Assembly: GCF_014648255.1 (NCBI RefSeq)
Contig: NZ_BMQT01000007.1
Coordinates: 89,706-153,705 of the forward strand
Direction of reading: 5' to 3'
Source of the DNA: Nocardioides albus
GTDB lineage: Bacteria; Actinomycetota; Actinomycetes; Propionibacteriales; Nocardioidaceae
Length of the DNA stretch: 64,000 bases
This document shows, one piece after another, positions 16,698 to 23,702 of the stretch; the first letter of the stretch is position 1; the number at the start of each line of letters is the position of its first letter. The notes under the pieces were generated by a model. It worked only from the letters and a program-made list of their open reading frames with translations. It was not told the origin of the DNA and searched no databases. The translations under genes were made by a program, and so were the position numbers.

Positions 16698-17557
16698 TGA
16701 GCGCCACAGGATTCGGCAGGGTCACCCTGGGCAGCGTCGCTGTCCGCGTGGGCATCGTCCTGCTGTGCCTGCTCTGGTTCATCCCGACGCTCGGTCTGCT
16801 GGTCTCCTCGTTCCGCGACGAGGCCGATGTGAAGTCGAGCGGCTGGTGGACGGTCTTCACCGACCCGTTCAACGTGTCCCAGTGGACCTTCGACAGCTAC
16901 AGCCAGGTCCTCGAGAGCGGGATGGCCAACGCCTTCGTGAACTCGCTGGTCGTCTCGATCCCGGCGACGGTGCTGCCGATCATGATCGCTGCGTTCGCTG
17001 CGTACGCGTTCACGTTCATGCGGTTCCCGGGTCGCAACGTGCTGTTCATGCTGATCGTCGGCCTGCTGGTCGTGCCGTTGCAGGTGGCGTTCGTGCCGCT
17101 GCTCAGCTTGTTCAGCGACTACGACCTCAACGGCACCTTCCTGGCGGTGTGGCTGGCTCACACCGCCTTCGGGATGCCGCTGGCGGTCTACATCCTGCGC
17201 AACTACATGGCCGGTGTGCCGCGCGAGATCATCGAGTCGGCCGAGATCGACGGTGCCTCTCACTTCCAGACCTTCTGGAGACTGATCGTGCCGATGTCGG
17301 TGCCCGCGTTGGCCGCGTTCGCGATCTTCCAGTTCCTCTGGGTCTGGAACGACCTGCTGGTCGCCCTCATCTTCCTGGGCGCCGGCGACAACGAGGTCGT
17401 CACGATCACGCTGCGTGACCTGATCGGCGACCGTGGGCAGGAGTGGCACCTGCTCACCGCCGGTGCGTTCATCACGATGACGGTGCCGCTGCTGGTCTTC
17501 TTCTCGCTGCAGCGCTACTTCGTCCGCGGGCTGACGGCTGGGTCCGTGAAGGGCTGA
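16697..17557 (+). CDS. Sugar ABC transporter permease (MalG-like)
   Basis: 286 residues, six hydrophobic segments, EAA loop ESAEIDGASHFQTFWRLIVP near residue 180. It pairs with the MalF-like subunit. No ATPase gene follows: a hairpin terminator at 17582 ends the operon. As with many actinobacterial sugar importers, a shared MsmK/UgpC-type ATPase encoded elsewhere probably powers it (inference from family knowledge). Confidence 0.93.
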   Translation: MSATGFGRVTLGSVAVRVGIVLLCLLWFIPTLGLLVSSFRDEADVKSSGWWTVFTDPFNVSQWTFDSYSQVLESGMANAFVNSLVVSIPATVLPIMIAAFAAYAFTFMRFPGRNVLFMLIVGLLVVPLQVAFVPLLSLFSDYDLNGTFLAVWLAHTAFGMPLAVYILRNYMAGVPREIIESAEIDGASHFQTFWRLIVPMSVPALAAFAIFQFLWVWNDLLVALIFLGAGDNEVVTITLRDLIGDRGQEWHLLTAGAFITMTVPLLVFFSLQRYFVRGLTAGSVKG

Positions 17558-17581
17558 GCGACCAGAAGCACAGCTCCATAC

Positions 17582-17614
17582 AACGGGCGCCATGTCGGTG
17601 ACATGGCGCCCGTT
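17582..17614 (+). terminator. Terminator of the ABC importer operon
   Basis: Perfect 15-bp stem with a three-base loop: AACGGGCGCCATGTC-ggt-GACATGGCGCCCGTT. It starts 25 bases after the last permease stop. Confidence 0.85.
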
Positions 17615-17693
17615 CGCGTACCGCCTGGGCGGCCGGGCGATGACACGTCGGATGTCGGAGGCACTCCTGCAACGGACGGCTGAGCGCGGCGGA

Positions 17694-17699
17694 TAGGGT
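17694..17699 (+). promoter_or_regulatory. -10 box (TAGGGT), leaderless type
   Basis: TAGGGT ends 7 bases before the GTG at 17707, with no Shine-Dalgarno between. Confidence 0.6.
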
Positions 17700-17706
17700 C
17701 TGTGAC

Positions 17707-18810
17707 GTGGCCGAGACATCCGCGTACGCCCCCAAGTGGGCCGGGACCGAGCAGGTCGCTCTTCCCGAGACGGTGCGGTCGCCGTGGTGGCAGCTCGGGC
17801 GACGGCTGCTGGCGGCGCTGGCGATCATGGTCGGGACCGTTCTCCTGGTCTACTTCGACCGCGATGCGTACGCCGACAACAACGACCCGACCGGCCAGGT
17901 CAACCTCGTCGACGCGATCTACTACACGACGGTGACGCTGAGCACGACCGGCTACGGCGACATCGCTCCGGTCGCGGAGCACGCCCGGATGATCAACGCG
18001 TTCATCATCACGCCGGCTCGCATCGCGTTCCTGGTGCTGCTGATCGGCACCACACTCGAGGTCCTCACCAAACAGGGCCGTGACCTCATCCGAGTTGCTC
18101 GCTGGAGGAAGAAGATGTCCCAGCACATCGTCGTCGTTGGCTACGGCACCAAAGGCCGCAGCGCCGTCGAGACGTTGCTCACCAGTGGTCTGAGGCCTGA
18201 GGAGTTCGTCGTCGTCGATCCGGACCCGGTGGCACGCTCCGATGCGCACTCCGACGGGCTGGCGGTCGTCACCGGCGACGCCACCCGGCGCGAGGTGCTG
18301 ATGCGGGCCGGCATCAAGGACGCTGAGCAGGTCATCATCACCACCAACCGTGACGACTCCAACGTGCTCACGATCTTGACGGTGCGCCAGATCAACCCGG
18401 AGGCGTGGATCGTCGCCGCAGCGCGTGAGCGTGAGAACGCGCCCCTGATGAAGCAGTCCGGGGCGGACTCCGTGATCACCTCTGCCGACGCGGTCGGCCG
18501 GCTGATGGGCCTGTCCACCATCTCCCCGACTCTGGGCGCTGTCATGGAGGACCTGCTCAACTCGGGCCTCGGCTTGGAGGTCGCCGAGCGCGACCTGCTG
18601 GTCAACGAGGTCGGCAAGCAGCCCCAGCAGCTCTCCGACCAGGTGATCGCGGTCGTACGCGACGAGAAGGTCTTCCGCTACTTCGACCCGGTCGTCGGCA
18701 CCCTGTCGCGAGGGGACCGGCTGGTCGTCGTCCGAGCGGCGAAGGAGCTGCCGTGGGCGCCGCGTCCGGGGACGCACGGCGAGGACACCGCCGACGCGGC
18801 TGACGCTTAG
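17707..18810 (+). CDS. Potassium channel with RCK (TrkA-N) domain
   Basis: 367 residues. Two membrane segments (about 37-55 and 100-118) flank the pore with the selectivity filter TTVTLSTTGYGD (about 72-83). A cytosolic RCK domain follows, starting HIVVVGYGTKG (about 138-148), the Rossmann fold that binds nucleotide or cation and gates the pore, and a C-terminal TrkA-C-like region (about 275-345). This is the MthK/Kch-like architecture of ligand-gated K+ channels. An internal Met (MSQHIVV) heads the RCK domain, as in MthK where a free RCK is also made; whether that occurs here is unknown. Confidence 0.9.
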   Translation: MAETSAYAPKWAGTEQVALPETVRSPWWQLGRRLLAALAIMVGTVLLVYFDRDAYADNNDPTGQVNLVDAIYYTTVTLSTTGYGDIAPVAEHARMINAFIITPARIAFLVLLIGTTLEVLTKQGRDLIRVARWRKKMSQHIVVVGYGTKGRSAVETLLTSGLRPEEFVVVDPDPVARSDAHSDGLAVVTGDATRREVLMRAGIKDAEQVIITTNRDDSNVLTILTVRQINPEAWIVAAARERENAPLMKQSGADSVITSADAVGRLMGLSTISPTLGAVMEDLLNSGLGLEVAERDLLVNEVGKQPQQLSDQVIAVVRDEKVFRYFDPVVGTLSRGDRLVVVRAAKELPWAPRPGTHGEDTADAADA

Positions 18811-18813
18811 CCG

Positions 18814-18857
18814 AAATAGAAGTCAGCCGCTGGAGTCTCGGGTCTCCAGCGGCTGAC
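18814..18857 (-). ncRNA. Candidate small hairpin RNA, copy 1 (minus strand)
   Basis: On the minus strand TTGATG (18893-18888), 17 bases, TAGTCT (18870-18865), 7 bases, then a perfect hairpin: GTCAGCCGCTGGAG (18857-18844), loop ACCCGAGA, CTCCAGCGGCTGAC, then TTCTATTT. The predicted RNA starts at the hairpin and ends in its T-tract, about 44 bases. Copy 2 at 19389-19433 repeats promoter spacing, loop and tail. On the plus strand the same hairpin may help end the potassium-channel transcript. Confidence 0.6.
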
Positions 18858-19005
18858 ATGGAAGAGACTAGCGGACGTTTCGGTGAGCATCAAAGAGTTG
18901 TGCTGCACTTTTGTGAAGATGGCCCAGATGGGCTATGCCGGGTAGTCCGAGGCGGTGGTGGGTGGCGGTTTCGGGGGTGTACTCCGTGCCTGGGATGATG
19001 TCCGT

Positions 19006-19290
19006 ATGACCGAGGCGCCCCACAGCCCCGGGTCTGCCGACGAGCAGCCGGGCCTTTCCGAGAACGAGAAGCGACTGCTCGACTTCGAGCGCTCCTGGTG
19101 GTCGGCCGGCACCGGCCGCGACGAGGCGGTACGCGAGCAGCTCAGCATGAGCGCTGCCGACTACCACCGCGCCGTCAACGATCTGATCGACAAGCCCGAG
19201 GCGCTCGCCTACGACGGCGTCCTGGTGCGCCGGCTGCGCCGACAGCGCGACTCGCGGCGTACGCAGCGCTCGAGGACCTCGCGCCCGTAG
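19006..19290 (+). CDS. DUF3263 family protein
   Basis: 94 residues. Core ENEKRLLDFERSWWSAGTGR followed by an HTH-like segment (AVREQLSMSAADYHRAVNDL) and a basic tail (RRLRRQRDSRRTQRSR). This matches actinobacterial DUF3263 proteins, which are thought to be small DNA-binding proteins; function is not established. ATG at 19006 is six bases after GATGAT. It is flanked on both sides by the matching small hairpin elements and ends in a hairpin at 19292. Confidence 0.85.
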   Translation: MTEAPHSPGSADEQPGLSENEKRLLDFERSWWSAGTGRDEAVREQLSMSAADYHRAVNDLIDKPEALAYDGVLVRRLRRQRDSRRTQRSRTSRP

Positions 19291-19291
19291 C

Positions 19292-19312
19292 CCACTCGGG
19301 TGGGCCGAGTGG
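19292..19312 (+). terminator. Terminator-like hairpin after the DUF3263 gene
   Basis: CCACTCGG-gtggg-CCGAGTGG, an 8-bp perfect stem directly after the stop codon. No T-tract follows. Confidence 0.6.
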
Positions 19313-19326
19313 CCCGAACGGATTAT

Positions 19327-19356
19327 TTGCAGCCCCTTGCATTGCAGGTGCTTGCA
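19327..19356. repeat. Four phased TTGCA repeats before copy 2 of the small RNA
   Basis: TTGCA occurs at 19327, 19337, 19342 and 19352, spaced 10, 5 and 10 bases, with the last one inside the predicted -35 box (TTGCAC). Spacing by full and half helical turns suggests a protein-binding array. Confidence 0.45.
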
Positions 19357-19388
19357 CGTTCGTGGATCGGTCGGCTAATGTTCTTCTC

Positions 19389-19433
19389 GTAAGCCGCTGG
19401 TGACCCGAGACGCCAGCGGCTTACTTCTATTTT
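19389..19433 (+). ncRNA. Candidate small hairpin RNA, copy 2 (plus strand)
   Basis: TTGCAC (19352-19357), 18 bases, TAATGT (19376-19381), 7 bases, then hairpin GTAAGCCGCTGG (19389-19400), loop tgACCCGAGAcg, CCAGCGGCTTAC (19413-19424), and tail TTCTATTTT. Compared with copy 1 (other strand), 32 of 36 hairpin positions match, a C-G stem pair is replaced by A-T, and the ACCCGAGA loop and TTCTATTT tail are unchanged. An RNA of about 45 bases with its own promoter and terminator is the simplest reading. Confidence 0.62.
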
Positions 19434-19566
19434 GCCGAGACGTCAGCCCCGTCGGCCGAGACGTCAGCCCCGTCGGCCGAGACGTCAGCCCTGTCGGCCG
19501 AGACGGCACGGCGCTGCCACGTCGGCCGACGTACGTGACGCTTCGGCCGACGGGCGTGACGCTTCG
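19434..19566. repeat. 21-bp tandem repeats after map (locus B)
   Basis: Units starting GCCGAGACGTCAGCC at 19434, 19455 and 19476 are 21 bp each and nearly identical (one C-to-T change). A diverged 28-bp unit at 19497 and two units of a second type, starting GCCGACG at 19525 and 19546, also 21 bp, follow. The period equals two helical turns. The array lies between the converging DUF3263/small RNA and map genes. It is outside any likely coding frame. Confidence 0.85.
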
Positions 19567-19577
19567 ATCGGGTCGGG

Positions 19578-20345
19578 TCAGTCGCGGGCCGTGAGGATGA
19601 GGGGGCCGTCCTCGGTGATCGCGACGGTGTGCTCCATGTGGGCGCCGCGGGAGCCGTCGGCGCTGCGCAGGGTCCAGCCGTCGGGGTCGGTGAAGATCTC
19701 GTCGGTGGTGTGCAGGAACCACGGCTCGATCGCGATGACCAGACCGGGCTGCAGCTTGAAGCCACGACCGGGGCGGCCGTCGTTGGCGATGTGCGGGTCG
19801 CCGTGCATGGTGCGGCCGACCCCGTGGCCACCGAACTGGGTGTTGATCTTGAGGCCCTTCGCGCGCGCGACGCTGGCGATCGCGTGGGAGATGTCGCCGA
19901 TCTTGTTGCCGACGCGGGCGGCGTCGATGCCGGCCTCGAGCGCCCGGGTGGTGGTCTCGATCAGGTCGAGGTCCTCCTGGCGGGGTGTGCCGACGACGAC
20001 CGAGAGGGCGGAGTCGGAGACCCAGCCGTCGACGCTGGCAGCGAAGTCGACGCTGAGCAGGTCGCCGTCCTGGAGCTTGTAGTCGAACGGCAGACCGTGC
20101 AGGACGCCGTCGTTGACCGAGGTGCAGAGCACCTTGCCGAACGGGCTGGCGCCGAAGCTCGGGTGATAGTCGATGTAGCACGACTCCGCACCGCGATCCT
20201 TGATCATCTTGTGCGCCAGCTCGTCGAGCTCGAGCAGGTTCACACCCACGGCGGCGTGCTCGCGGAGTGCGGTAAGGACATCGGCCACGAATCGGCCGGC
20301 GGGCTTCATCTGCTCGATCTGGGTCGGCGTGCGCAGTTCGATCAC
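19578..20345 (-). CDS. map: Methionine aminopeptidase, type I
   Basis: 255 residues. Removes the initiator Met from new proteins, using two divalent metals. Ligand motifs in order: LLSVDFAASVDGWVSDSA (two Asp), GGHGVGRTMHGDPHI (His), VIAIEPWF (Glu) and the final Glu in MEHTVAITED. No N-terminal SH3-like extension, so a short type Ia enzyme. A GTG at 20351 is possible, but TAGTCT (20352-20357) ends exactly 6 bases before the GTG at 20345, favouring a leaderless start there. An operator-like palindrome overlaps the promoter (20360-20376). Actinobacteria usually have more than one map gene. Confidence 0.92.
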   Translation of the reverse strand: MIELRTPTQIEQMKPAGRFVADVLTALREHAAVGVNLLELDELAHKMIKDRGAESCYIDYHPSFGASPFGKVLCTSVNDGVLHGLPFDYKLQDGDLLSVDFAASVDGWVSDSALSVVVGTPRQEDLDLIETTTRALEAGIDAARVGNKIGDISHAIASVARAKGLKINTQFGGHGVGRTMHGDPHIANDGRPGRGFKLQPGLVIAIEPWFLHTTDEIFTDPDGWTLRSADGSRGAHMEHTVAITEDGPLILTARD

Positions 20346-20359
20346 AGGCACAGACTATC

Positions 20360-20376
20360 CTGAGAACCGTTCTCAG
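20360..20376. promoter_or_regulatory. 17-bp palindromic operator candidate at the map promoter
   Basis: CTGAGAACCGTTCTCAG, perfect 8-1-8 symmetry, just upstream of the -10 box TAGTCT. The 7-1-7 core TGAGAAC-c-GTTCTCA has the form of Fur-family (Fur/Zur) boxes. A repressor here would block the map promoter. Confidence 0.5.
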
Positions 20377-20412
20377 TTGAATTCTCCAGAGCCCATCACG
20401 TCGGGCTCGGCT

Positions 20413-21663
20413 TCAGCAGCGGGCATCGCGCAACGCGGCCGCCTTCGAGGTCAGCAACCGACGCTCGGCGAGGTTGGTGGCCCGCGCCGAGGCGAGATCG
20501 TACGCAGCGGCCGCGCCGTCCAGGTCGCCGGCGAGCTCGAGCAGATGAGCGCGCACCGCGGGGACGCGGGGATGGTCGGCGAATCCGCTGTCCCCGTTCT
20601 CGGCACAGTCGCGCAGGAGCCCGTCGAGCAGCGCGAGCGCGGGGCCCGGCCCGTCGGCGTAGCCCACCGCGACGGCCTTGTTGAGCGTCACGATCGGACC
20701 GGGTGCGACCTTCTCCAGCAATCCGTAGAGCGCGGTGATCTGCAGCCAGTCGGTCTCCTCCGCCGAGGCCGCGCGGTTGTGCAGCGCGGCGATGGCGGCC
20801 TGGATCTGGTAGGTCCCCGGCCGGCCGGTGCCGATGACCGCATCGATCAGGGCGATGCCCTCGCGGCTGCGCTCGGACCGCCACAGGCTCCGGTCCTGGT
20901 CGGCCAGCGGCACCACCGCGCCGTGCGCGTCGACCCGGGCCGGGCGGCGGGCGTCGAGCATCAGCATGAGCGCCAGGAGCCCGCCGAGCTCGCCGTGGTC
21001 GCTCCCCGTCATCCGGGCGAGCGCAGTGCGGGCGAGCCGGGTCAGCCGGATCGCCTCGGCACACAGATCGACCCGCTGCAGGTGGTCGCCTTCGGTGGCG
21101 ACGTACCCCTCGTTGAAGAGCAGGTAGAGCACCTTCAGCATCGCCGGGATGCGCGCGGCGAGGTCGGCGGTGCCGTCGATCCCGAGCGACCGGCCCTTGA
21201 TCGTGGCCTTCGCCCGGGAGATCCGCTGCGCCATCGTCTTCTCCGGGACGAGGTAGGCGTGCGCGATCTCCCGAGTGGTGAGCCCGCCGACAGCACGCAG
21301 GGTCAGTGCCACCGCCGAGGCCGGGGTGAGGCTGGGATGGCAGCAGAGCAAAAGTACGTCCAGGGAGTCGTCGATCGCCGACGTCTCCTGCCCTTCGGGC
21401 TCGGCGAGGTGGTCGGCACGCTCGCGGTCGCGTCGGCGCGACTCGCTGCGCTTGGCGTCGACGAGGCGGCGCATCGCGGTGGTGACCAGCCAGCCACGAG
21501 GCTGCTCCGGAATGCCTCGTTCCGGCCAGGTGCGTACGGCCTCGATCAACGCCTCCTGGACGGCGTCCTCGGCGGCATTGAAGTCACCGGAGCGGCGGGT
21601 GACGACGGCGACGACCTGCGGGGTGAGATCCCGCAGGAGGTCAGCCGGCAGAGCCTCGGTCAC
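20413..21663 (-). CDS. RNA polymerase sigma factor, ECF42 type
   Basis: 416 residues. The N-terminal half holds sigma region 2 (FNAAEDAVQEALIEAVRTWP) and region 4 (LTTREIAHAYLVPEKTMAQR). The long C-terminal half (from about 190: LYLLFNEGYVATEGDHL onward, TPR-like) is the DUF6596 extension that marks group ECF42. Such factors have no classical anti-sigma factor; the extension is thought to control activity. The GTG start overlaps the stop of the upstream YCII/DGPF gene (GTGA), the genomic signature of ECF42. Targets are usually DGPF-protein genes, including the one next to it. Confidence 0.92.
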   Translation of the reverse strand: MTEALPADLLRDLTPQVVAVVTRRSGDFNAAEDAVQEALIEAVRTWPERGIPEQPRGWLVTTAMRRLVDAKRSESRRRDRERADHLAEPEGQETSAIDDSLDVLLLCCHPSLTPASAVALTLRAVGGLTTREIAHAYLVPEKTMAQRISRAKATIKGRSLGIDGTADLAARIPAMLKVLYLLFNEGYVATEGDHLQRVDLCAEAIRLTRLARTALARMTGSDHGELGGLLALMLMLDARRPARVDAHGAVVPLADQDRSLWRSERSREGIALIDAVIGTGRPGTYQIQAAIAALHNRAASAEETDWLQITALYGLLEKVAPGPIVTLNKAVAVGYADGPGPALALLDGLLRDCAENGDSGFADHPRVPAVRAHLLELAGDLDGAAAAYDLASARATNLAERRLLTSKAAALRDARC

Positions 21664-22103
21664 TCGATGCTCGCCTCGCCGAAGGCGATGGTGTCGTCGA
21701 GCGAGGAGTTGTCGGTGCCGTGGTACATCCGGCGCACCTGGATCGGCTGCTCGATCGGCCGCCCGCCCGGCCCCGGGGCGGCGGAGTAGAGGCCGGCGAT
21801 CTCCAGCGCGCGCTCCTGGGTCTCGGCGTCGATGATCATGTAGCCGGCGACCCACTCCTTGAACTCCTGGAACGGACCGTCGGTGACGGTCTTGTCGGTG
21901 CCGTCGGAGGTCACCACGAACGCCTGGTCCGGCGGGGTCAGCGCCTCGACGTGCACCAGCTCGCCCGACTCGGTCAGGGCCTTGTTGAGCGCTTCGTAAT
22001 AGCTCATGTGGCCCTGCACCTCCTCCGGCTTCCACCCGGCCATCCCGCCGGGAGTCTCGTCGGTGCCACCCTGGTAGTCGAGGATCATCAGATAGCGAGG
22101 CAT
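21660..22103 (-). CDS. YCII-related (DGPF) protein, ECF42 partner
   Basis: 147 residues with the YCII fold; starts MPRYLMILDYQGG and carries the name-giving motif TDGPFQEFKEWVAGY (about 73-87). DGPF proteins are small cytosolic proteins of unclear activity, encoded beside ECF42 sigma factors and probably under their control. ATG at 22103 has GGTGAGG upstream; a longer start (22148) would lack similarity. The stop overlaps the sigma factor start. Confidence 0.9.
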   Translation of the reverse strand: MPRYLMILDYQGGTDETPGGMAGWKPEEVQGHMSYYEALNKALTESGELVHVEALTPPDQAFVVTSDGTDKTVTDGPFQEFKEWVAGYMIIDAETQERALEIAGLYSAAPGPGGRPIEQPIQVRRMYHGTDNSSLDDTIAFGEASIE

Positions 22104-22204
22104 GTCCTCACCCTTCCACTTCGGGCGCTGCTGGTCAGCGCCATTCACCGGGGGAACGGAGCCGGCTGCCCGATAACTACATGCTTCGCCCTACGACTTC
22201 GGCG

Positions 22205-22210
22205 TAGGTT
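22205..22210 (+). promoter_or_regulatory. -10 box (TAGGTT), leaderless type
   Basis: TAGGTT ends 7 bases before the GTG at 22218. Confidence 0.55.
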
Positions 22211-22217
22211 TCTCGCC

Positions 22218-22991
22218 GTGCTGAAAGCCTATGACGAACAGCTGCGAACCGATGCCGAGACCTCCGGGGCGGTGTCGGTGACCCGGCACGGGCCGCTGCG
22301 CCTCGCGACCTTCGGTGGCGGACGAGGATTCATCTCCTATCAGGACCTCGACGGGGCCGACGCGGCCGGCGTCGAGGAGCTGGTCGCCGCGGCGGTCGCG
22401 CACTTCGACGCCGACCCGGCGATCGAGGAGGTCGAGTGGAAGACCCGCGGCCACGACCGCGCCCCCGGGCTGCACGACACGCTGCTGCGGCACGGTTTCA
22501 CGCCTGATGAGCCGGAGTCGATCATGGTCGGCGAGGCCGCGCTCCTGGCCGTCGACGTGCCCCTGCCGGACGGGATCGGCCTGCGCACCATCACCAGCGA
22601 GCAGGACGTACGTGCCGCCAGCATCGTGCAGGACGGCATCTTCGGCTCGCCGCCCTCGGAGGCCCGGGTCGAGAGCCAGCTGCGTGGGATAGCGGCAGGG
22701 GAGAGCGAGATGTGGGTCGCCGAGGCAGACGGCGAGATCATCAGCGCCGGCCGGATCGACATGGTTCAGAGCACGGAATTCGCCGGCATCTGGGGCGGAG
22801 CGACGCTGGAGAAGTGGCGCGGGCGCGGCATCTACCGCGCCCTGACCGCCGCACGCGCCCGCACCGCCATCGCCCGGGGCAAGCGCTATGTCCACAGCGA
22901 CTCCACCGAGTTCTCCCGGCCGATCCTGGAGCGCTCGGGGCTGACGAAGGTCGGCACCACCACGCCGTACGTCCGGCGCAGCCCTCGCTGA
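22218..22991 (+). CDS. GNAT family acetyltransferase
   Basis: 257 residues. The C-terminal half has a GNAT fold with the acetyl-CoA loop GATLEKWRGRGIYRALTAAR (about 195-214) and the end YVHSDSTEFSRPILERSGLT. The N-terminal half (about 1-105) is a domain of its own, as in larger two-part GNAT proteins. The substrate is unknown. The GTG start is set by the TAGGTT box 7 bases upstream. Its stop abuts the stop of the converging solute-binding-protein gene with no base between. Confidence 0.82.
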   Translation: MLKAYDEQLRTDAETSGAVSVTRHGPLRLATFGGGRGFISYQDLDGADAAGVEELVAAAVAHFDADPAIEEVEWKTRGHDRAPGLHDTLLRHGFTPDEPESIMVGEAALLAVDVPLPDGIGLRTITSEQDVRAASIVQDGIFGSPPSEARVESQLRGIAAGESEMWVAEADGEIISAGRIDMVQSTEFAGIWGGATLEKWRGRGIYRALTAARARTAIARGKRYVHSDSTEFSRPILERSGLTKVGTTTPYVRRSPR

Positions 22992-23702
22992 TCAGGGAGC
23001 GACCGACGCGTCCTGACCCGAGGTGGCCAGCGACTCGGCGATCCGGCCGCTGGCCTTCAGGTCGTCGACCAGATCGTGCAGGAAGCTCACGGTGGCGGGC
23101 GAGTGGTCCCGCGCGACCGCTACTGCCTGGCGGATCTGCATGAACCGCGGCTCGACCAGCCGCAGACCGGCGTCGGCGGCGACGTGCCGGCTGAGGGGCT
23201 GCCGGATCCCTGCAGCGACGTCGAGACCGTGCTCGCGGAAGGCGTCGATCCCGTCGGCGCCGCGTACGACCTCGGCGTTCTCCAGCGTGCGGGTCAGGAA
23301 GAGGTCGTAGGCCGAGCCCTCCTTCACACCGACGCGAACGCCAGGGCGGTCCACGTCCTCCGCGGTCCGGATGGGGGAGTCGGCCGCGACGGCGTAGACG
23401 CCCTCGATCAGGACGTAGGGCGCTGTGAACTCGACCTCGGCGGCCCGGGCGGGCTCGATCGCGAGGAAGGCGACGTCAGCGGCCCCGGTCCGCAGCGCCT
23501 CGAAGGACTTGCGGGCGGCGTCGAAGCACTGGAAGGAAACCGGTACGCCGAGCCGACCGGCCAGCTCCCGGGCGATGTCCACGGTGACTCCGCTCGGCGC
23601 CTCGGGGGTGCCCTGGGCGAGGACCGGATTGCCGAGGTTGATCGAGGCGCGCAGAGTTCCGGTCGGTGCCAGATCGGCGGCGTGCTGGGTCGGGTCAGGC
23701 AT
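22992..23702 (-). CDS. Family 3 solute-binding-protein-like, without signal peptide
   Basis: 236 residues, a complete periplasmic-binding-protein fold of family 3 (amino-acid type): LRASINLGNPVLAQGTPEAP, GVTVDIARELAGRLGVP, the FEALRTGAADVAFLAIEPAR ligand loop and RPGVRVGVKEGSAYDLFL. It begins directly with MPDPTQHAADLAP and has no hydrophobic signal or lipobox, so it should stay in the cytosol, unlike transport subunits. Its start lies 8 bases inside the upstream dehydrogenase gene, suggesting the two work together. No permease is adjacent. It may be a ligand sensor or a cyclohexadienyl-dehydratase-like enzyme; the function is not known. Confidence 0.82.
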   Translation of the reverse strand: MPDPTQHAADLAPTGTLRASINLGNPVLAQGTPEAPSGVTVDIARELAGRLGVPVSFQCFDAARKSFEALRTGAADVAFLAIEPARAAEVEFTAPYVLIEGVYAVAADSPIRTAEDVDRPGVRVGVKEGSAYDLFLTRTLENAEVVRGADGIDAFREHGLDVAAGIRQPLSRHVAADAGLRLVEPRFMQIRQAVAVARDHSPATVSFLHDLVDDLKASGRIAESLATSGQDASVAP

